DNA of 64,000 nt, taken from Schleiferilactobacillus harbinensis DSM 16991 (GTDB lineage Bacteria; Bacillota; Bacilli; Lactobacillales; Lactobacillaceae). Positions 8,641-17,925 of the stretch are shown here, piece after piece (position 1 is the first letter of the stretch; every line of letters starts with the position of its first letter). The position numbers and the translations under genes were made by a program. Under the pieces are notes generated by a model. That model was given only the letters and a program-made list of their open reading frames with translations. It searched no databases and had not been told where the DNA came from. The DNA lies in contig NZ_AUEH01000001.1 of assembly GCF_000425885.1 (NCBI RefSeq), forward strand, positions 124,001-188,000, given 5' to 3'.

Positions 8641-8806
8641 TTATACAGACCGCGCTGGTCCAATGCAATAATAGTTTCGGCCTTGCAATTCAAGGGGAGA
8701 ACCAGTAAAGTAGTGAAGTACCAAATTTCAGTTCGGTCACTTTGTTCCACGAGTCACCAACGAGGACACAGTGATCCGAGTATTTCGCAGAAAGGTGGCG
8801 TTTTAT
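8641..8806 (+). promoter_or_regulatory. rpsO leader region
   Basis: About 165 bases between the rpsT promoter region and rpsO hold no gene. A GCAATAATAG sequence near 8666 could be a -10 region. Short complementary segments, such as GTGA near 8717 with TCAC near 8738, could form hairpins before the ribosome-binding site at 8791-8798. Many Firmicutes rpsO leaders bind S15 for autoregulation; that is only a possibility here. Confidence 0.35.
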
Positions 8807-9076
8807 ATGGCACTTAGCCAAACGCAAAAGAACGAGATCATCAGCAAGTATGCCCAGCACGAGGGCGACACAGGTTCTACGGAGGTGCAGGTAGCACTTT
8901 TGACCGCAGACATTAATTCCTTGACCGAGCATATGCGGGTTCATAAGAAGGATCATCACTCTTATGTCGGCCTGATGAAGAAGATCGGGCACCGGCGTAA
9001 CTTGCTGGCCTACTTGCGGGACAACGACGTTGATCGTTACCGCGAGCTGATCCAATCTCTGGGTCTGCGTCGTTAA
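8807..9076 (+). CDS. rpsO: 30S ribosomal protein uS15
   Basis: An 89-residue primary 16S rRNA-binding protein of the small-subunit platform. The [16 protein letters not shown] start, the [14 protein letters not shown] segment and the [28 protein letters not shown] ending are typical; the full length equals the family norm. I start at ATG 8807, with AAAGGTGG 9-16 bases upstream; the in-frame GTG at 8771 would add a non-conserved tail. A terminator follows at 9095-9129. Confidence 0.96.
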   Translation: MALSQTQKNEIISKYAQHEGDTGSTEVQVALLTADINSLTEHMRVHKKDHHSYVGLMKKIGHRRNLLAYLRDNDVDRYRELIQSLGLRR

Positions 9077-9094
9077 TTTACGGCAAACAATCAT

Positions 9095-9129
9095 GGCGTT
9101 TCAGCTGTTTTCGGCTGGAGCGCCTTTTT
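9095..9129 (+). terminator. Rho-independent terminator after rpsO
   Basis: GGCGTTTCAGC at 9095-9105 pairs, with two G-T wobbles, with GCTGGAGCGCC at 9114-9124; five T follow. Confidence 0.8.
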
Positions 9130-9182
9130 CTTGCGCTGATAGCAGAAAATCGATATGGTGTGAACAGAAAGAGGGGCGCAAC

Positions 9183-10088
9183 ATGTTAATTCGCCAAAAA
9201 ATCGGTGACCAAGTCATCACGGCAGTGCAGCTGCCGGCAGCTCCCAAGAATACGGTCATATTAGAAAACGGCGGCACGGCCGTTATCGTCAGCCCGGCGG
9301 TGGCCGAATCGGCCGCGGGTATTACGTTGCTGACCCCGCTGACAGCGGACCAACCGGACTTAGCGGCCTGGCTCACTGATTTGCTCGCGGCCACGGGGGC
9401 TGAACAGCCGGGGGCGTGGCAGCTTAGTGTGGTGGGCCCGCCGGCACCGATGGTCTATCCGTTGATTGCCGCCGCCATCAGTATTGCACAGTGGCACCGT
9501 AGTCAGGGTCGCAGCCGGCTGTTAACAGCGCGGCTGACGGATGAACTGGTGATTACCCAGACGGGCGAAGCGATCGTCGGGTTGCACGGTTCGGTGGCTG
9601 CAGGCGCTGTATTGTCTCTGCCGGGGTGGCCATTGCAAAGCGCCTGGCAGCATTTCACCGCCCAGGTGGTGACACTTATGGGCGGCACCCTGGCGACTGA
9701 ACCGGCTATGTCTGAGCATATGCCGCCACTGCAGCAGCCAGCCCCTACGATAACCCGGCCGACCCCGGCCACCGTTTATGCGGCTCAGGGTGATGCGGCG
9801 GGCATTTTTTGGGCGACAGATACCGGTATTGCGCGGCAGCAATTGGCGGCCGGCCCGGCTTGGCCAGCAGTGGTGATCAACGGGACGGCTTTGCTGAACA
9901 CGGCTATTGATACCGTTTGGGCCGGCTGGCATCAGGCGGCGGGGGCGGCGATCCTTACCCGCCACGCGGCCGATCAGGTACACCTGCGCTGGCAATCGCT
10001 GCCGCTGTCCGCCGTTGAGGTGCAAACCTGGTGGCAGCAGATTCAAACCGATGACGCCGCTTTGCACCGCCAGCTGATGGTTCTGTGA
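9183..10088 (+). CDS. Uncharacterised 301-aa Ala-rich protein
   Basis: I do not recognise this protein. It is 301 residues, soluble by appearance, rich in Ala, Pro and Trp, with no signal peptide and no clear membrane helix. It appears to have two similarly sized halves joined by a Pro-rich stretch at about 180-195 (LQQPAPTITRPTPATVY). I start at ATG 9183, where a GAAAGAGGGG ribosome-binding region lies about 10 bases upstream; the longer frame from 9093 would run through the rpsO terminator. It sits alone between that terminator and the leader of the RNase J2 gene. The intact 906-base frame and codon use like the neighbours support a real gene. Confidence 0.7.
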   Translation: MLIRQKIGDQVITAVQLPAAPKNTVILENGGTAVIVSPAVAESAAGITLLTPLTADQPDLAAWLTDLLAATGAEQPGAWQLSVVGPPAPMVYPLIAAAISIAQWHRSQGRSRLLTARLTDELVITQTGEAIVGLHGSVAAGAVLSLPGWPLQSAWQHFTAQVVTLMGGTLATEPAMSEHMPPLQQPAPTITRPTPATVYAAQGDAAGIFWATDTGIARQQLAAGPAWPAVVINGTALLNTAIDTVWAGWHQAAGAAILTRHAADQVHLRWQSLPLSAVEVQTWWQQIQTDDAALHRQLMVL

Positions 10089-10093
10089 GCGGG

Positions 10094-10122
10094 TTCCTTG
10101 GTCTCGCTGTTTATGATAGAAT
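10094..10122 (+). promoter_or_regulatory. Possible promoter of the rnjB leader
   Basis: TTCCTT at 10094-10099 and TAGAAT at 10117-10122 are 17 bases apart. They lie directly after the preceding gene and about 160 bases before rnjB, so the transcript would have a long leader. Confidence 0.4.
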
Positions 10123-10146
10123 GTTCAGTAGATATTTTTGATGTGC

Positions 10147-10270
10147 GGACTCGGGGTGTACCGCGGGGCATAACCAGTCTTGGCGGGGCAGCCTCAGAAA
10201 AAAACTGTGAATCAGAAACCAAGGAAAGAGCGCCAGTCGGCAACCAGCCGGGACTGGCCATATTGAGGTG
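10147..10270 (+). promoter_or_regulatory. Structured leader before rnjB with competing hairpins
   Basis: Just before the ribosome-binding site, CCAGTC at 10233-10238 pairs with GACTGG at 10252-10257, extended by GGC/GCC inside. A second CCAGTC at 10174-10179 could pair with the same GACTGG instead. The two pairings exclude each other and would expose the start region differently. No regulator is known from the sequence. Confidence 0.35.
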
Positions 10271-10281
10271 TAAGGTTATTT

Positions 10282-12060
10282 ATGGTACAAAAAACGCGTA
10301 AGCAGCAAGATAAGATACGCATCATCATGCTCGGTGGGGTGCGGGAAAACGGCAAGAATATCTACGCCGTCGAAGTAAATTCGGATATTTTTATTCTGGA
10401 TTGCGGCATCAAGTATCCAGAAAACGAAATGCTCGGGGTGGACGTGGTCATCCCGGATTTTTCATACATTCAAGACAACATTGATCGGGTGGCCGGAATT
10501 TTCCTGACCCATGGTCATGCCGACGCAATTGGGGCGCTGCCGTACCTGATCACGAAGCACGATATTCCCGTTTTTGGGTCGCAATTGACTGTCGAATTGG
10601 CGAAAATCACTGTCAAGTCTGCTAAGGGCGGCAATAAGTTCAATGATTTTCACGTCATTGACGAAAATACGGCCATTGATTTTGACAATGCCACGGTCAG
10701 TTTCTTCAAGACGACCCATTCCATTCCTGGGTCGTTAGGCGTTGTGATCAAGACGCCAGCGGGCCAAATTGTTTACACCGGTGATTTTAAATTTGATCAG
10801 GCGGCTGCTCCGTTATACCAAACGGATTTTGCCCGCTTGGCCCAAATCGGCACCGAACCAGTCCTGGCTTTGTTAGCTGATTCTGCTAACGCGGAGTCGC
10901 CGTATCCTAATACCAGCGAAAATGATATCGGCAAATACGTCCTGGAACTTTTTGAATACCATGCCGGCCGGATCATTGTGGCGTCGGTGGCTTCGAACAT
11001 TGTCCGTATTCAGCAAGTGCTGGATGCGGCCGCGCATACCGGGCGGAAAGTGATCCTGACCGGTCGGGATTTGGCAAAGATCGTGCGCACCGCGTTGCGG
11101 CTCAAACTGCTGCAGCTGCCGCAACCGGATATTTTGGTCCCTGTGAAGGATATCAAAAAATATGACGATCATCAGATCGTGATTTTGGAGACCGGCCGCT
11201 CCGGCGAGCCGCTGAAGTCGCTGCAGAAGATGGCGACCAACCAGCATCGCACGGTCCACATCCATCAGGGCGATTTGGTCTTTATTTCGACGACACCGTC
11301 ATACGCGATGGAAACAACGGTCGCTAAGACTAAAGATATGATTTATCGGGCTGGCGGGGAAGTGAAGGCCATCTCCGATGATCTTCATGCGTCGGGCCAT
11401 GCTTACAAGAGTGATCTGCAACTGCTCTTGAACCTGCTGCACCCGGAGTATTTGGTGCCGGTGCAAGGTGAATACCGGCTGCTCAATGCCCATGCGGAGA
11501 TTGCTGAACAAGCGGGCATGCCCGCAGATCATATTTTCTTGACCAAAATCGGTGATGTGCTGGCCTACGACAAGCACGGCATGCATTTGTCCCAGGCAGT
11601 CACTGCAGGAAATACGATGATTGATGGACTGGGCGTCGGCGATATTGGCAATATTGTCCTGCGCGACCGCAAGATGCTGGCCGATGACGGAATCTTCATC
11701 GCCGTGGTATCCATTGATCGGCGCAAGAAGAAAGTCGTTTCTTCGCCGAAGGTGACGGCCCGGGGCTTTGTTTATATGAAAGCCAATCGGGATCTGATGG
11801 CTGAAAGTGCGGACATTGTCCGTAATGCCGTCCAGAAAGATCTTGATAACAAGGAACTGGATTGGTCAAATCTGAAACAGAATATGCGGGAGAAGCTGTC
11901 CCACTACCTGTTCGAGCAGACTAAACGGCATCCGGTCATTTTACCGGTCATCATGGAAGTGAAACCGCATCGCACGGCCCGCCGGACAACCCCTGCCAAG
12001 CGCAAAGAACCGGCAGCGAAGGCCCCCGCAGCGAATGAGGGCGCGAGCAATGAGTCGTGA
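10282..12060 (+). CDS. rnjB: Ribonuclease J2-like protein
   Basis: A 592-residue protein of the RNase J family (metallo-beta-lactamase/beta-CASP nucleases that process and degrade mRNA). The beta-CASP region and the C-terminal GDIGNIVLRDRKML...ARGFVYMKANRDL segment are well conserved. The metal motif reads THGHADAIGA (76-85): the second His of the HxHxDH signature is replaced by Ala, and the usual SGHGG motif reads SGHAY. That fits the weakly active J2 paralogue, which acts in a complex with J1, so I prefer rnjB to rnjA. No rnjA is in the window. The C-terminus has a Lys/Ala/Pro-rich tail. Confidence 0.82.
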   Translation: MVQKTRKQQDKIRIIMLGGVRENGKNIYAVEVNSDIFILDCGIKYPENEMLGVDVVIPDFSYIQDNIDRVAGIFLTHGHADAIGALPYLITKHDIPVFGSQLTVELAKITVKSAKGGNKFNDFHVIDENTAIDFDNATVSFFKTTHSIPGSLGVVIKTPAGQIVYTGDFKFDQAAAPLYQTDFARLAQIGTEPVLALLADSANAESPYPNTSENDIGKYVLELFEYHAGRIIVASVASNIVRIQQVLDAAAHTGRKVILTGRDLAKIVRTALRLKLLQLPQPDILVPVKDIKKYDDHQIVILETGRSGEPLKSLQKMATNQHRTVHIHQGDLVFISTTPSYAMETTVAKTKDMIYRAGGEVKAISDDLHASGHAYKSDLQLLLNLLHPEYLVPVQGEYRLLNAHAEIAEQAGMPADHIFLTKIGDVLAYDKHGMHLSQAVTAGNTMIDGLGVGDIGNIVLRDRKMLADDGIFIAVVSIDRRKKKVVSSPKVTARGFVYMKANRDLMAESADIVRNAVQKDLDNKELDWSNLKQNMREKLSHYLFEQTKRHPVILPVIMEVKPHRTARRTTPAKRKEPAAKAPAANEGASNES

Positions 12061-13006
12061 GGTGCACAAAGTCGTGCCGTTTCCGGACAATGACGAACGC
12101 CATGTGCAATTAGGCCAAGCGTCGCTGCGCGCGGGCGAGTTTAGTCAGGCAGTGGCCCACTTTCAGGCTGCCTACCGGGATCAGCACACTTTTGCAGTGA
12201 ATCGGCAGATGATTGAAGCCATGCTCCATGCGGGGCAGGCCAGCGAGGCGGTGCCCTATGCGGAAGAGTTTATTGAGGGGTACGCCCGCACATTGACCGA
12301 TGGGCTGCTTTACGGGCAGCTGCTGATCGAAAGCCACCGCTTTTTGGCTGCCCAAGAATGGCTGGTCAACTTGCAGGACTTGGCTCACTCGCCAGAAGAT
12401 CAAGCTCGGCTGGCGGAACTCACCGATGTGTTCACCAATCAGCAGGAGCGGTACTTGGCGGCCAATCAAGCTGGCCAAGCTGCACTGATCAAACAATTTG
12501 CTGGGCTGGCCGGCGTCAATACCATGGAACAGACCATGCGAATCAATCAACTGGCCCAGTTACCGGTACCAACTTTTGACCAGATTGCCCCGCGCTTGAT
12601 GATTGATGAATTTATCAGTCAAGGATTGCGCAACACAGTGGCCCTGCATTATGTGACCTTGCGGGAGACCGCCCCGCGGCGGCTGCTCTGGTTTGATGAC
12701 GTCATTACCTTTACGCCCAATGCGGTGGGGAATCCATTCGACAATCCGGTGGCCGATGCGTGGCAACGGGCGGTGACCGCGGCGGAAAATGATAATCCGG
12801 AGCAGGCGCTGATCCTGGACCAGGAGCTGCATTTGTATATGCTGTTATTATTTCCTCGGCTCACGGATGTCGTGGCTGATCCGGCGGCTTGGGCGCAGGT
12901 CGTTTCTGCCCGGATCGCGGATCCAGCAGCACCAATTACGGCCGCGCCAAAAATAAAACGGTGGCTGACACGCCTTGATGACGCACTAAACGCGTTAAAT
13001 CAGTAA
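12050..13006 (+). CDS. TPR-repeat protein of unknown function
   Basis: A 318-residue soluble protein. The N-terminal third looks like tetratricopeptide repeats (HVQLGQASLRAGEFSQAVAHFQAAYRD, then a second helical pair with HAGQASEAVPYAEEFIEGYAR). The rest is helical without a domain I recognise. I start at ATG 12050, with GAGGG about 9 bases upstream. It overlaps the rnjB stop by 11 bases, so the two are almost certainly cotranscribed and translationally coupled. That suggests a role near RNA metabolism or as an adaptor, but this is inference. The next gene, tuf, has its own promoter. Confidence 0.75.
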   Translation: MSREVHKVVPFPDNDERHVQLGQASLRAGEFSQAVAHFQAAYRDQHTFAVNRQMIEAMLHAGQASEAVPYAEEFIEGYARTLTDGLLYGQLLIESHRFLAAQEWLVNLQDLAHSPEDQARLAELTDVFTNQQERYLAANQAGQAALIKQFAGLAGVNTMEQTMRINQLAQLPVPTFDQIAPRLMIDEFISQGLRNTVALHYVTLRETAPRRLLWFDDVITFTPNAVGNPFDNPVADAWQRAVTAAENDNPEQALILDQELHLYMLLLFPRLTDVVADPAAWAQVVSARIADPAAPITAAPKIKRWLTRLDDALNALNQ

Positions 13007-13024
13007 CAATTCCACCAACAGTTG

Positions 13025-13053
13025 TTTACAAACATTTTCAAACACCGTATAAT
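13025..13053 (+). promoter_or_regulatory. Strong promoter of tuf
   Basis: TTTACA at 13025-13030 and TATAAT at 13048-13053 are exactly 17 bases apart. A second, weaker candidate is TTTTGT at 13086 with TACAAT at 13109-13114. Confidence 0.8.
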
Positions 13054-13179
13054 CCTAAGAGGATATTTTTGAAGGGAATTGCGCCTTTTGTTTTCCCAAC
13101 AAAAGTAGTACAATCTTATCTAAAGGCTTTGCGCCAAGAAGTGCGCTGAGTCCTCGAAAAACATAGGAGGTTTCTTTTC

Positions 13180-14370
13180 ATGGCTGAAAAAGAACATTAT
13201 GAAAGAACTAAACCCCATGTTAACATTGGTACAATTGGCCACGTTGACCATGGGAAAACAACTCTGACGGCTGCTATCACTAAGGTATTAGCTTCTAAAG
13301 GCTTAGCCAAAGCTGAAGACTATGCCGAAATCGATAAGGCACCGGAAGAAAAGGAACGTGGCATTACCATCAACACTGCCCACGTAGAATACGAAACCGA
13401 AAAGCGTCACTATGCGCATATCGATGCCCCTGGGCATGCCGACTACGTTAAGAACATGATCACCGGTGCCGCTCAGATGGATGGTGCGATCTTGGTCGTT
13501 GCCGCTACTGATGGTCCGATGCCCCAGACGCGTGAGCATATCTTGCTGGCTCGTCAGGTTGGTGTTAACTACATCGTCGTCTTCCTGAACAAGGTTGACT
13601 TGGTTGACGATGAAGAATTGATCGACTTGGTTGAGATGGAAGTTCGCGAACTGCTGTCTGAATACGACTTCCCTGGCGATGACATTCCGGTTCTGCGCGG
13701 TTCTGCGTTGAAGGCACTGGAAGGCGATCCCGAACAAGAGAAGGTTATCTGGGAATTAATGGACGTTATCGATGAATACATTCCGACCCCGGAACGTGAC
13801 GTTGATAAGCCGTTCTTGATGCCTGTCGAAGATGTCTTCACCATTACTGGTCGGGGCACTGTTGCTTCTGGTCGTATCGATCGTGGTACGATCAAGGTCG
13901 GTGAAGAAGTTGAAATCGTTGGCTTGAAGCCGGAAGTACTCAAGTCCGTTGTTACTGGTTTGGAAATGTTCCGTAAGACCTTGGATCTGGGCGAAGCCGG
14001 CGATAACGTTGGTGTCCTGCTCCGTGGTGTTAACCGGGATCAAGTAGAACGCGGCCAAGTTTTGGCTAAGCCGGGTTCTATCCAAACCCACAACAAGTTC
14101 AAGGGTGAAGTTTATATCTTGTCCAAAGAAGAAGGCGGCCGTCATACACCGTTCTTCTCCAACTACCGGCCGCAATTCTACTTCCACACCACCGATGTTA
14201 CTGGTGTGATTGAATTGCCTAAGGGTGTTGAAATGGTTATGCCTGGCGATAACGTAACCTTCGAAGTTGACCTGATCGCTCCGGTCGCTATTGAAAAGGG
14301 TACGAAGTTCACCGTCCGTGAAGGCGGTCGGACTGTTGGTGCCGGTCAGGTAACCGACATTCTGGACTAA
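13180..14370 (+). CDS. tuf: Elongation factor Tu
   Basis: A 396-residue translational GTPase that delivers aminoacyl-tRNA to the ribosome. The G1 motif GHVDHGKT is at 20-27, and DAPGHADY (G3) and NKVDLVDD (G4) are present. Domains 2 and 3 are complete up to the [10 protein letters not shown] end. An AGGAGG ribosome-binding site lies just upstream. Codon use is shifted to the preferred set of highly expressed genes (GTT, GGT, CGT). It has its own strong promoter and terminator. Confidence 0.98.
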   Translation: MAEKEHYERTKPHVNIGTIGHVDHGKTTLTAAITKVLASKGLAKAEDYAEIDKAPEEKERGITINTAHVEYETEKRHYAHIDAPGHADYVKNMITGAAQMDGAILVVAATDGPMPQTREHILLARQVGVNYIVVFLNKVDLVDDEELIDLVEMEVRELLSEYDFPGDDIPVLRGSALKALEGDPEQEKVIWELMDVIDEYIPTPERDVDKPFLMPVEDVFTITGRGTVASGRIDRGTIKVGEEVEIVGLKPEVLKSVVTGLEMFRKTLDLGEAGDNVGVLLRGVNRDQVERGQVLAKPGSIQTHNKFKGEVYILSKEEGGRHTPFFSNYRPQFYFHTTDVTGVIELPKGVEMVMPGDNVTFEVDLIAPVAIEKGTKFTVREGGRTVGAGQVTDILD

Positions 14371-14397
14371 TTTTAGACCTGGTCTAAAATAGTGATT

Positions 14398-14428
14398 GCC
14401 CCGTATCCATGTGGATACGGGGCTTTTT
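14398..14428 (+). terminator. Rho-independent terminator after tuf
   Basis: GCCCCGTATCC at 14398-14408 pairs perfectly with GGATACGGGGC at 14413-14423; TTTTT follows. A further inverted repeat (TTTTAGACC/GGTCTAAAA) lies just before it at 14371-14389. Confidence 0.92.
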
Positions 14429-14535
14429 CTTTCCATCTGTTTACAGCCGCGGCGGTTTCGTATATCATTGTTAGGTATGCGATACACACCACGGTGTGTC
14501 CGAAAAATTGTGAAACGTAACCGGAGGTATTTAAT

Positions 14536-15819
14536 ATGTCTGCAAAATGGGAAAAGCAAGGTACGAATGATGGTACTTTGACTTTTGAAATCGATCTGAA
14601 CACGATCCAAAAGGGTATGGATCAAGCCTTTACCAAGGTCAAGAAGAACATCAACGTACCTGGCTTCCGCAAGGGTCATGTGTCCCGCCAAGTCTTCAAC
14701 CGCATGTTCGGCGAAGGGGCTTTGTACGAGGATGCCTTGAACCTGGTGCTGCCGGATGCGTACGATGCAGCGGTCAAGGAAGCTGCTATCTCACCCGTTG
14801 ACCAACCGAAGTTCAACGTGGAAAAGATGGATGCGGATGAACCGTGGGTTATTTCTGCCAAGGTAACCGTTAAGCCGGAAGTCACTTTGGGCGACTACAA
14901 GGGCTTGACTGTGCCTAAGCAGGATCGCGAAGTCACAGACAAGGACTTAGACGACAAGCTGCACTCTCTGCAAGAAGAGCAGGCTGAACTGGTCTTGAAG
15001 GAAGACGGCGCCATCGAGAAGGGTGACACCGCGATTATTGATTACGAAGGCAGCATTGACGGTAAGCCGTTTGACGGCGGCAAAGCCGACAACTATTCCT
15101 TGGAAATCGGTTCTGGTTCCTTCATTCCTGGTTTCGAAGATCAATTGGTAGGTCACAAGTCTGGCGACAACGTCGACGTTAAAGTGACTTTCCCTGAAGA
15201 TTACCAAGCCAAGGATTTGGCGGGTAAGGAAGCCATTTTTAAGGTGACCATCCACGAAATCAAGGAGAAGCAATTGCCTGACTTGGACGATGAATTCGCC
15301 AAAGATGTCGACGAAGACGTGGACACCTTAGATGAATTGAAGGCCAAACTGCGTGATCAATTGAAGCAGGACAAGGACCAAAAGGCTGACGATGCGATTC
15401 AAGAATCCGCTGTTAACCAGGCCGTGGCCAATGCAACGATCGCTGATCTGCCAGAAGTGATGATTGACAGTGAGGTCCACAACCAGATGGATCAATATCT
15501 GGGCAATCTGCAACGCCAAGGGATCAACCCGCAAATGTATTACCAATTGACTGGTACAAGCGAAGCCGATCTGCACAAGCAGTTTGAGGCTGACGCTGGC
15601 CAACGGGTGAAGACTGACTTAGTCTTGGAAGCCGTTGTCAAAGCGGAAGATATCAACCCGTCTGAGGATGATGTCAACAATGAAATCAAGAGTCTGGCAG
15701 CTGAATACGGCATGAAGGAAGCAGACGTCCGCAACGCCTTGACTCCGGATATGCTGAAGCACGACATTGGCATCAAGAAGGCCATTGATTTGATCGTTTC
15801 TTCTGCTAAGGAAGAATAA
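14536..15819 (+). CDS. tig: Trigger factor (ribosome-bound chaperone/PPIase)
   Basis: A 427-residue chaperone that meets nascent chains at the ribosome exit. The ribosome-binding signature GFRKGH is at 43-48. The FKBP-type prolyl isomerase domain is at about 160-245 ([20 protein letters not shown]), and the long acidic helical C-terminal domain follows. CCGGAGG precedes the start. It lies directly upstream of clpX, as in most Firmicutes, but a terminator at 15848-15896 separates them. No CIRCE or CtsR site is seen upstream. Confidence 0.95.
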   Translation: MSAKWEKQGTNDGTLTFEIDLNTIQKGMDQAFTKVKKNINVPGFRKGHVSRQVFNRMFGEGALYEDALNLVLPDAYDAAVKEAAISPVDQPKFNVEKMDADEPWVISAKVTVKPEVTLGDYKGLTVPKQDREVTDKDLDDKLHSLQEEQAELVLKEDGAIEKGDTAIIDYEGSIDGKPFDGGKADNYSLEIGSGSFIPGFEDQLVGHKSGDNVDVKVTFPEDYQAKDLAGKEAIFKVTIHEIKEKQLPDLDDEFAKDVDEDVDTLDELKAKLRDQLKQDKDQKADDAIQESAVNQAVANATIADLPEVMIDSEVHNQMDQYLGNLQRQGINPQMYYQLTGTSEADLHKQFEADAGQRVKTDLVLEAVVKAEDINPSEDDVNNEIKSLAAEYGMKEADVRNALTPDMLKHDIGIKKAIDLIVSSAKEE

Positions 15820-15847
15820 GGTCCAGCCATTCTGAACGGTATTTCGG

Positions 15848-15896
15848 AACACGCAATTTCCGCCGTTGTGTACGGTTGGGAGGTTGCGTGTTTTGT
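15848..15896 (+). terminator. Rho-independent terminator after tig
   Basis: AACACGCAA at 15848-15856 pairs with TTGCGTGTT at 15884-15892, with further pairing inside the loop, followed by T-rich sequence. Confidence 0.78.
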
Positions 15897-15987
15897 TGCC
15901 ATGAGCGTTTTCCTTTACCGGTCCAGCTCCATATGGTATTGTTTAGGATGATATGTTGCACGCTAAGAATAAAGAAGGGTTGGTTTA

Positions 15988-17229
15988 ATGTTCGATAATA
16001 TTGACACCACCGGTCCCATCAAATGCTCTTTTTGTGGGAAAACTCAGGACCAGGTAAAGAAAATCGTCGCCGGCCCTGGCGTCTATATCTGCAACGAGTG
16101 TATCGATTTGTGCAAGGAGATCATTGATGAGGAATTCAAGGAAGATTCCTATGATGACTTGTTGAAGGTGCCCAAGCCAATCGATATTTTGAAGACATTG
16201 AATGACTATGTCATCGGGCAAGACGACGCTAAACGCGCCTTGGCCGTGGCTGTATATAATCACTACAAGCGGGTCAACGAAATGTCTGACCCCCACGATG
16301 ACGGGCCTGAATTGCAAAAGTCCAACATCGCGCTGATCGGTCCCACTGGTTCCGGGAAGACTTTCCTGGCTCAAACGCTGGCGAAACTGCTGGATGTGCC
16401 GTTTGCCATTGCGGATGCGACGACGCTGACTGAGGCCGGCTATGTGGGCGAAGATGTTGAAAACATCTTGCTCAAGCTGCTGCAAAATGCCGATTACAAT
16501 GTGGAACGGGCCCAAAAGGGGATCGTCTACATCGATGAAATCGACAAAATCGCGAAGAAGAGCGAGAACGTCTCAATCACTCGGGATGTCTCCGGCGAAG
16601 GGGTCCAACAGGCTCTGTTGAAGATCTTGGAAGGCACCACCGCCAACGTTCCGCCCCAGGGCGGCCGGAAGCATCCCCAGCAGGAGTTTATCCAGATCGA
16701 TACGACCAATATTCTGTTCATCGTCGGTGGCGCATTCGATGGCATTGAAACTATCGTGCGCAACCGGTTAGGTGAAAAGACCATTGGCTTTGGCACTGAT
16801 TCGGACAAGCCGGTGGATACTTCGAAGAGTATCATGCAGCAGATCATCCCGGAAGACTTGATGAAGTTCGGGATCATTCCGGAATTCATCGGCCGGGTAC
16901 CAATCATCGCTGCCTTAGAACCATTGACTGAAAATGATCTGGTCCGGATTCTCCAAGAACCGAAGAACGCGCTGGTGAAGCAGTATAAGAAACTGCTGGC
17001 ATTGGATCACGTTGAGCTGGACTTCACGCCGGAGGCATTACGGGCCATCGCCCACGAAGCCATTGAGCGGAATACCGGCGCTCGGGGCTTGCGGTCGATT
17101 TTGGAAGAAGTCATGATGGACACGATGTTTGAAGTGCCCAGCGAACCCGATGTGAACCGGGTACTGGTCACTGCCGCCGCTGTTCACGGTGACGAGAAAC
17201 CAGAGTTGCAGTTGAAGAAAGCATCATAA
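15988..17229 (+). CDS. clpX: ATP-dependent Clp protease ATP-binding subunit ClpX
   Basis: A 413-residue AAA+ unfoldase that feeds substrates to ClpP. The N-terminal zinc-binding domain has Cys13, Cys16, Cys35 and Cys38. Walker A GPTGSGKT is at about 118-125, followed by the [15 protein letters not shown] pore region and Walker [11 protein letters not shown]. The IGF loop that docks to ClpP is present (TIGFG). Length and domain order are normal. It is followed closely by engB, a common pairing in lactobacilli. Confidence 0.96.
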   Translation: MFDNIDTTGPIKCSFCGKTQDQVKKIVAGPGVYICNECIDLCKEIIDEEFKEDSYDDLLKVPKPIDILKTLNDYVIGQDDAKRALAVAVYNHYKRVNEMSDPHDDGPELQKSNIALIGPTGSGKTFLAQTLAKLLDVPFAIADATTLTEAGYVGEDVENILLKLLQNADYNVERAQKGIVYIDEIDKIAKKSENVSITRDVSGEGVQQALLKILEGTTANVPPQGGRKHPQQEFIQIDTTNILFIVGGAFDGIETIVRNRLGEKTIGFGTDSDKPVDTSKSIMQQIIPEDLMKFGIIPEFIGRVPIIAALEPLTENDLVRILQEPKNALVKQYKKLLALDHVELDFTPEALRAIAHEAIERNTGARGLRSILEEVMMDTMFEVPSEPDVNRVLVTAAAVHGDEKPELQLKKAS

Positions 17230-17248
17230 TTTATTTTGGAGGTACGCT

Positions 17249-17854
17249 GTGTTAGTAAACGACGTCTCAATTCGGATTAGTGCAGTCGCCCCTAGTCAGT
17301 ACCCGACAGACGGGTGGCCGGAGATTGCCCTGGTCGGCCGCTCCAACGTGGGCAAGTCGTCGTTGACGAACAAGCTGATCAATCGAAAGGCTTTGGCGCG
17401 GACGTCCAGTGCTCCCGGGAAGACCCAGACTTTGAATTTCTACGAGGTGGAGCATCAATTATTCTTCGTAGATGTGCCCGGGTACGGCTATGCCAAGGTC
17501 TCTAAGGCCAAACGGGCGGCATTCGGGGCGATGATCGAAGCCTACTTAACGGAACGCTCGGTACTGCGCGGTGTTGTCCAATTAGTTGATGGCCGGCATG
17601 CCCCCACGGCAGATGATATTGCCATGTATCAATACCTGGCGTATTATCATTTGCCCGTGCTCGTGGTGGCTACCAAGATGGATAAAGTGAAACCGAGTCA
17701 GTACAATCGCAGCGAAAGTGCCGTCCGTAAAACGATGACCCTATCGCCGGGGACACCGCTGGTCCTCTTTTCGGCGGAAACTGGCCTGGGTAAGGATGCT
17801 GTGTGGGAATGGATCGAGGCCCGCATGCAGGATCCAGAACGCAGTCAGGCTTAG
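17249..17854 (+). CDS. ysxC: Ribosome biogenesis GTPase EngB (YihA/YsxC)
   Basis: A 201-residue essential GTPase needed for 50S subunit assembly. G1 GRSNVGKSS is at about 30-38, the G3 region DVPGYGYAKV follows, and the G4 region TKMDKVK is present. The start is GTG at 17249, with GGAGG 7-11 bases upstream. It lies 19 bases after clpX and ends at a strong bidirectional terminator, so clpX-engB form one unit. Confidence 0.95.
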   Translation: MLVNDVSIRISAVAPSQYPTDGWPEIALVGRSNVGKSSLTNKLINRKALARTSSAPGKTQTLNFYEVEHQLFFVDVPGYGYAKVSKAKRAAFGAMIEAYLTERSVLRGVVQLVDGRHAPTADDIAMYQYLAYYHLPVLVVATKMDKVKPSQYNRSESAVRKTMTLSPGTPLVLFSAETGLGKDAVWEWIEARMQDPERSQA

Positions 17855-17876
17855 CTCGCTGGGCACTCACTAAATA

Positions 17877-17921
17877 ACGCCCCTGACCACCGTCAATTCA
17901 GACGGTGGTCAGGGGCGTTTT
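17877..17921. terminator. Bidirectional terminator between engB and the 50-aa gene
   Basis: ACGCCCCTGACCACCGTC at 17877-17894 pairs perfectly over 18 bp with 17901-17918, followed by TTT on the + strand. It serves engB and the convergent small gene. Confidence 0.88.
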
Positions 17922-17925
17922 GCCG

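Noticed and set aside
10094-10226. TTCCTTGGT (10094-10102) pairing with ACCAAGGAA (10218-10226) as an RNA stem before rnjB
   Set aside because: The left arm overlaps the predicted promoter, so it would not be in the transcript; possibly chance.
14484-14499. ACACACC-AC-GGTGTGT palindrome before tig as an operator
   Set aside because: A short perfect repeat without a known matching regulator or second copy; may be chance.
13303-14691. Long - strand open frames opposite tuf and tig
   Set aside because: They are antisense shadows of highly biased codon use; no ribosome-binding site or family resemblance.
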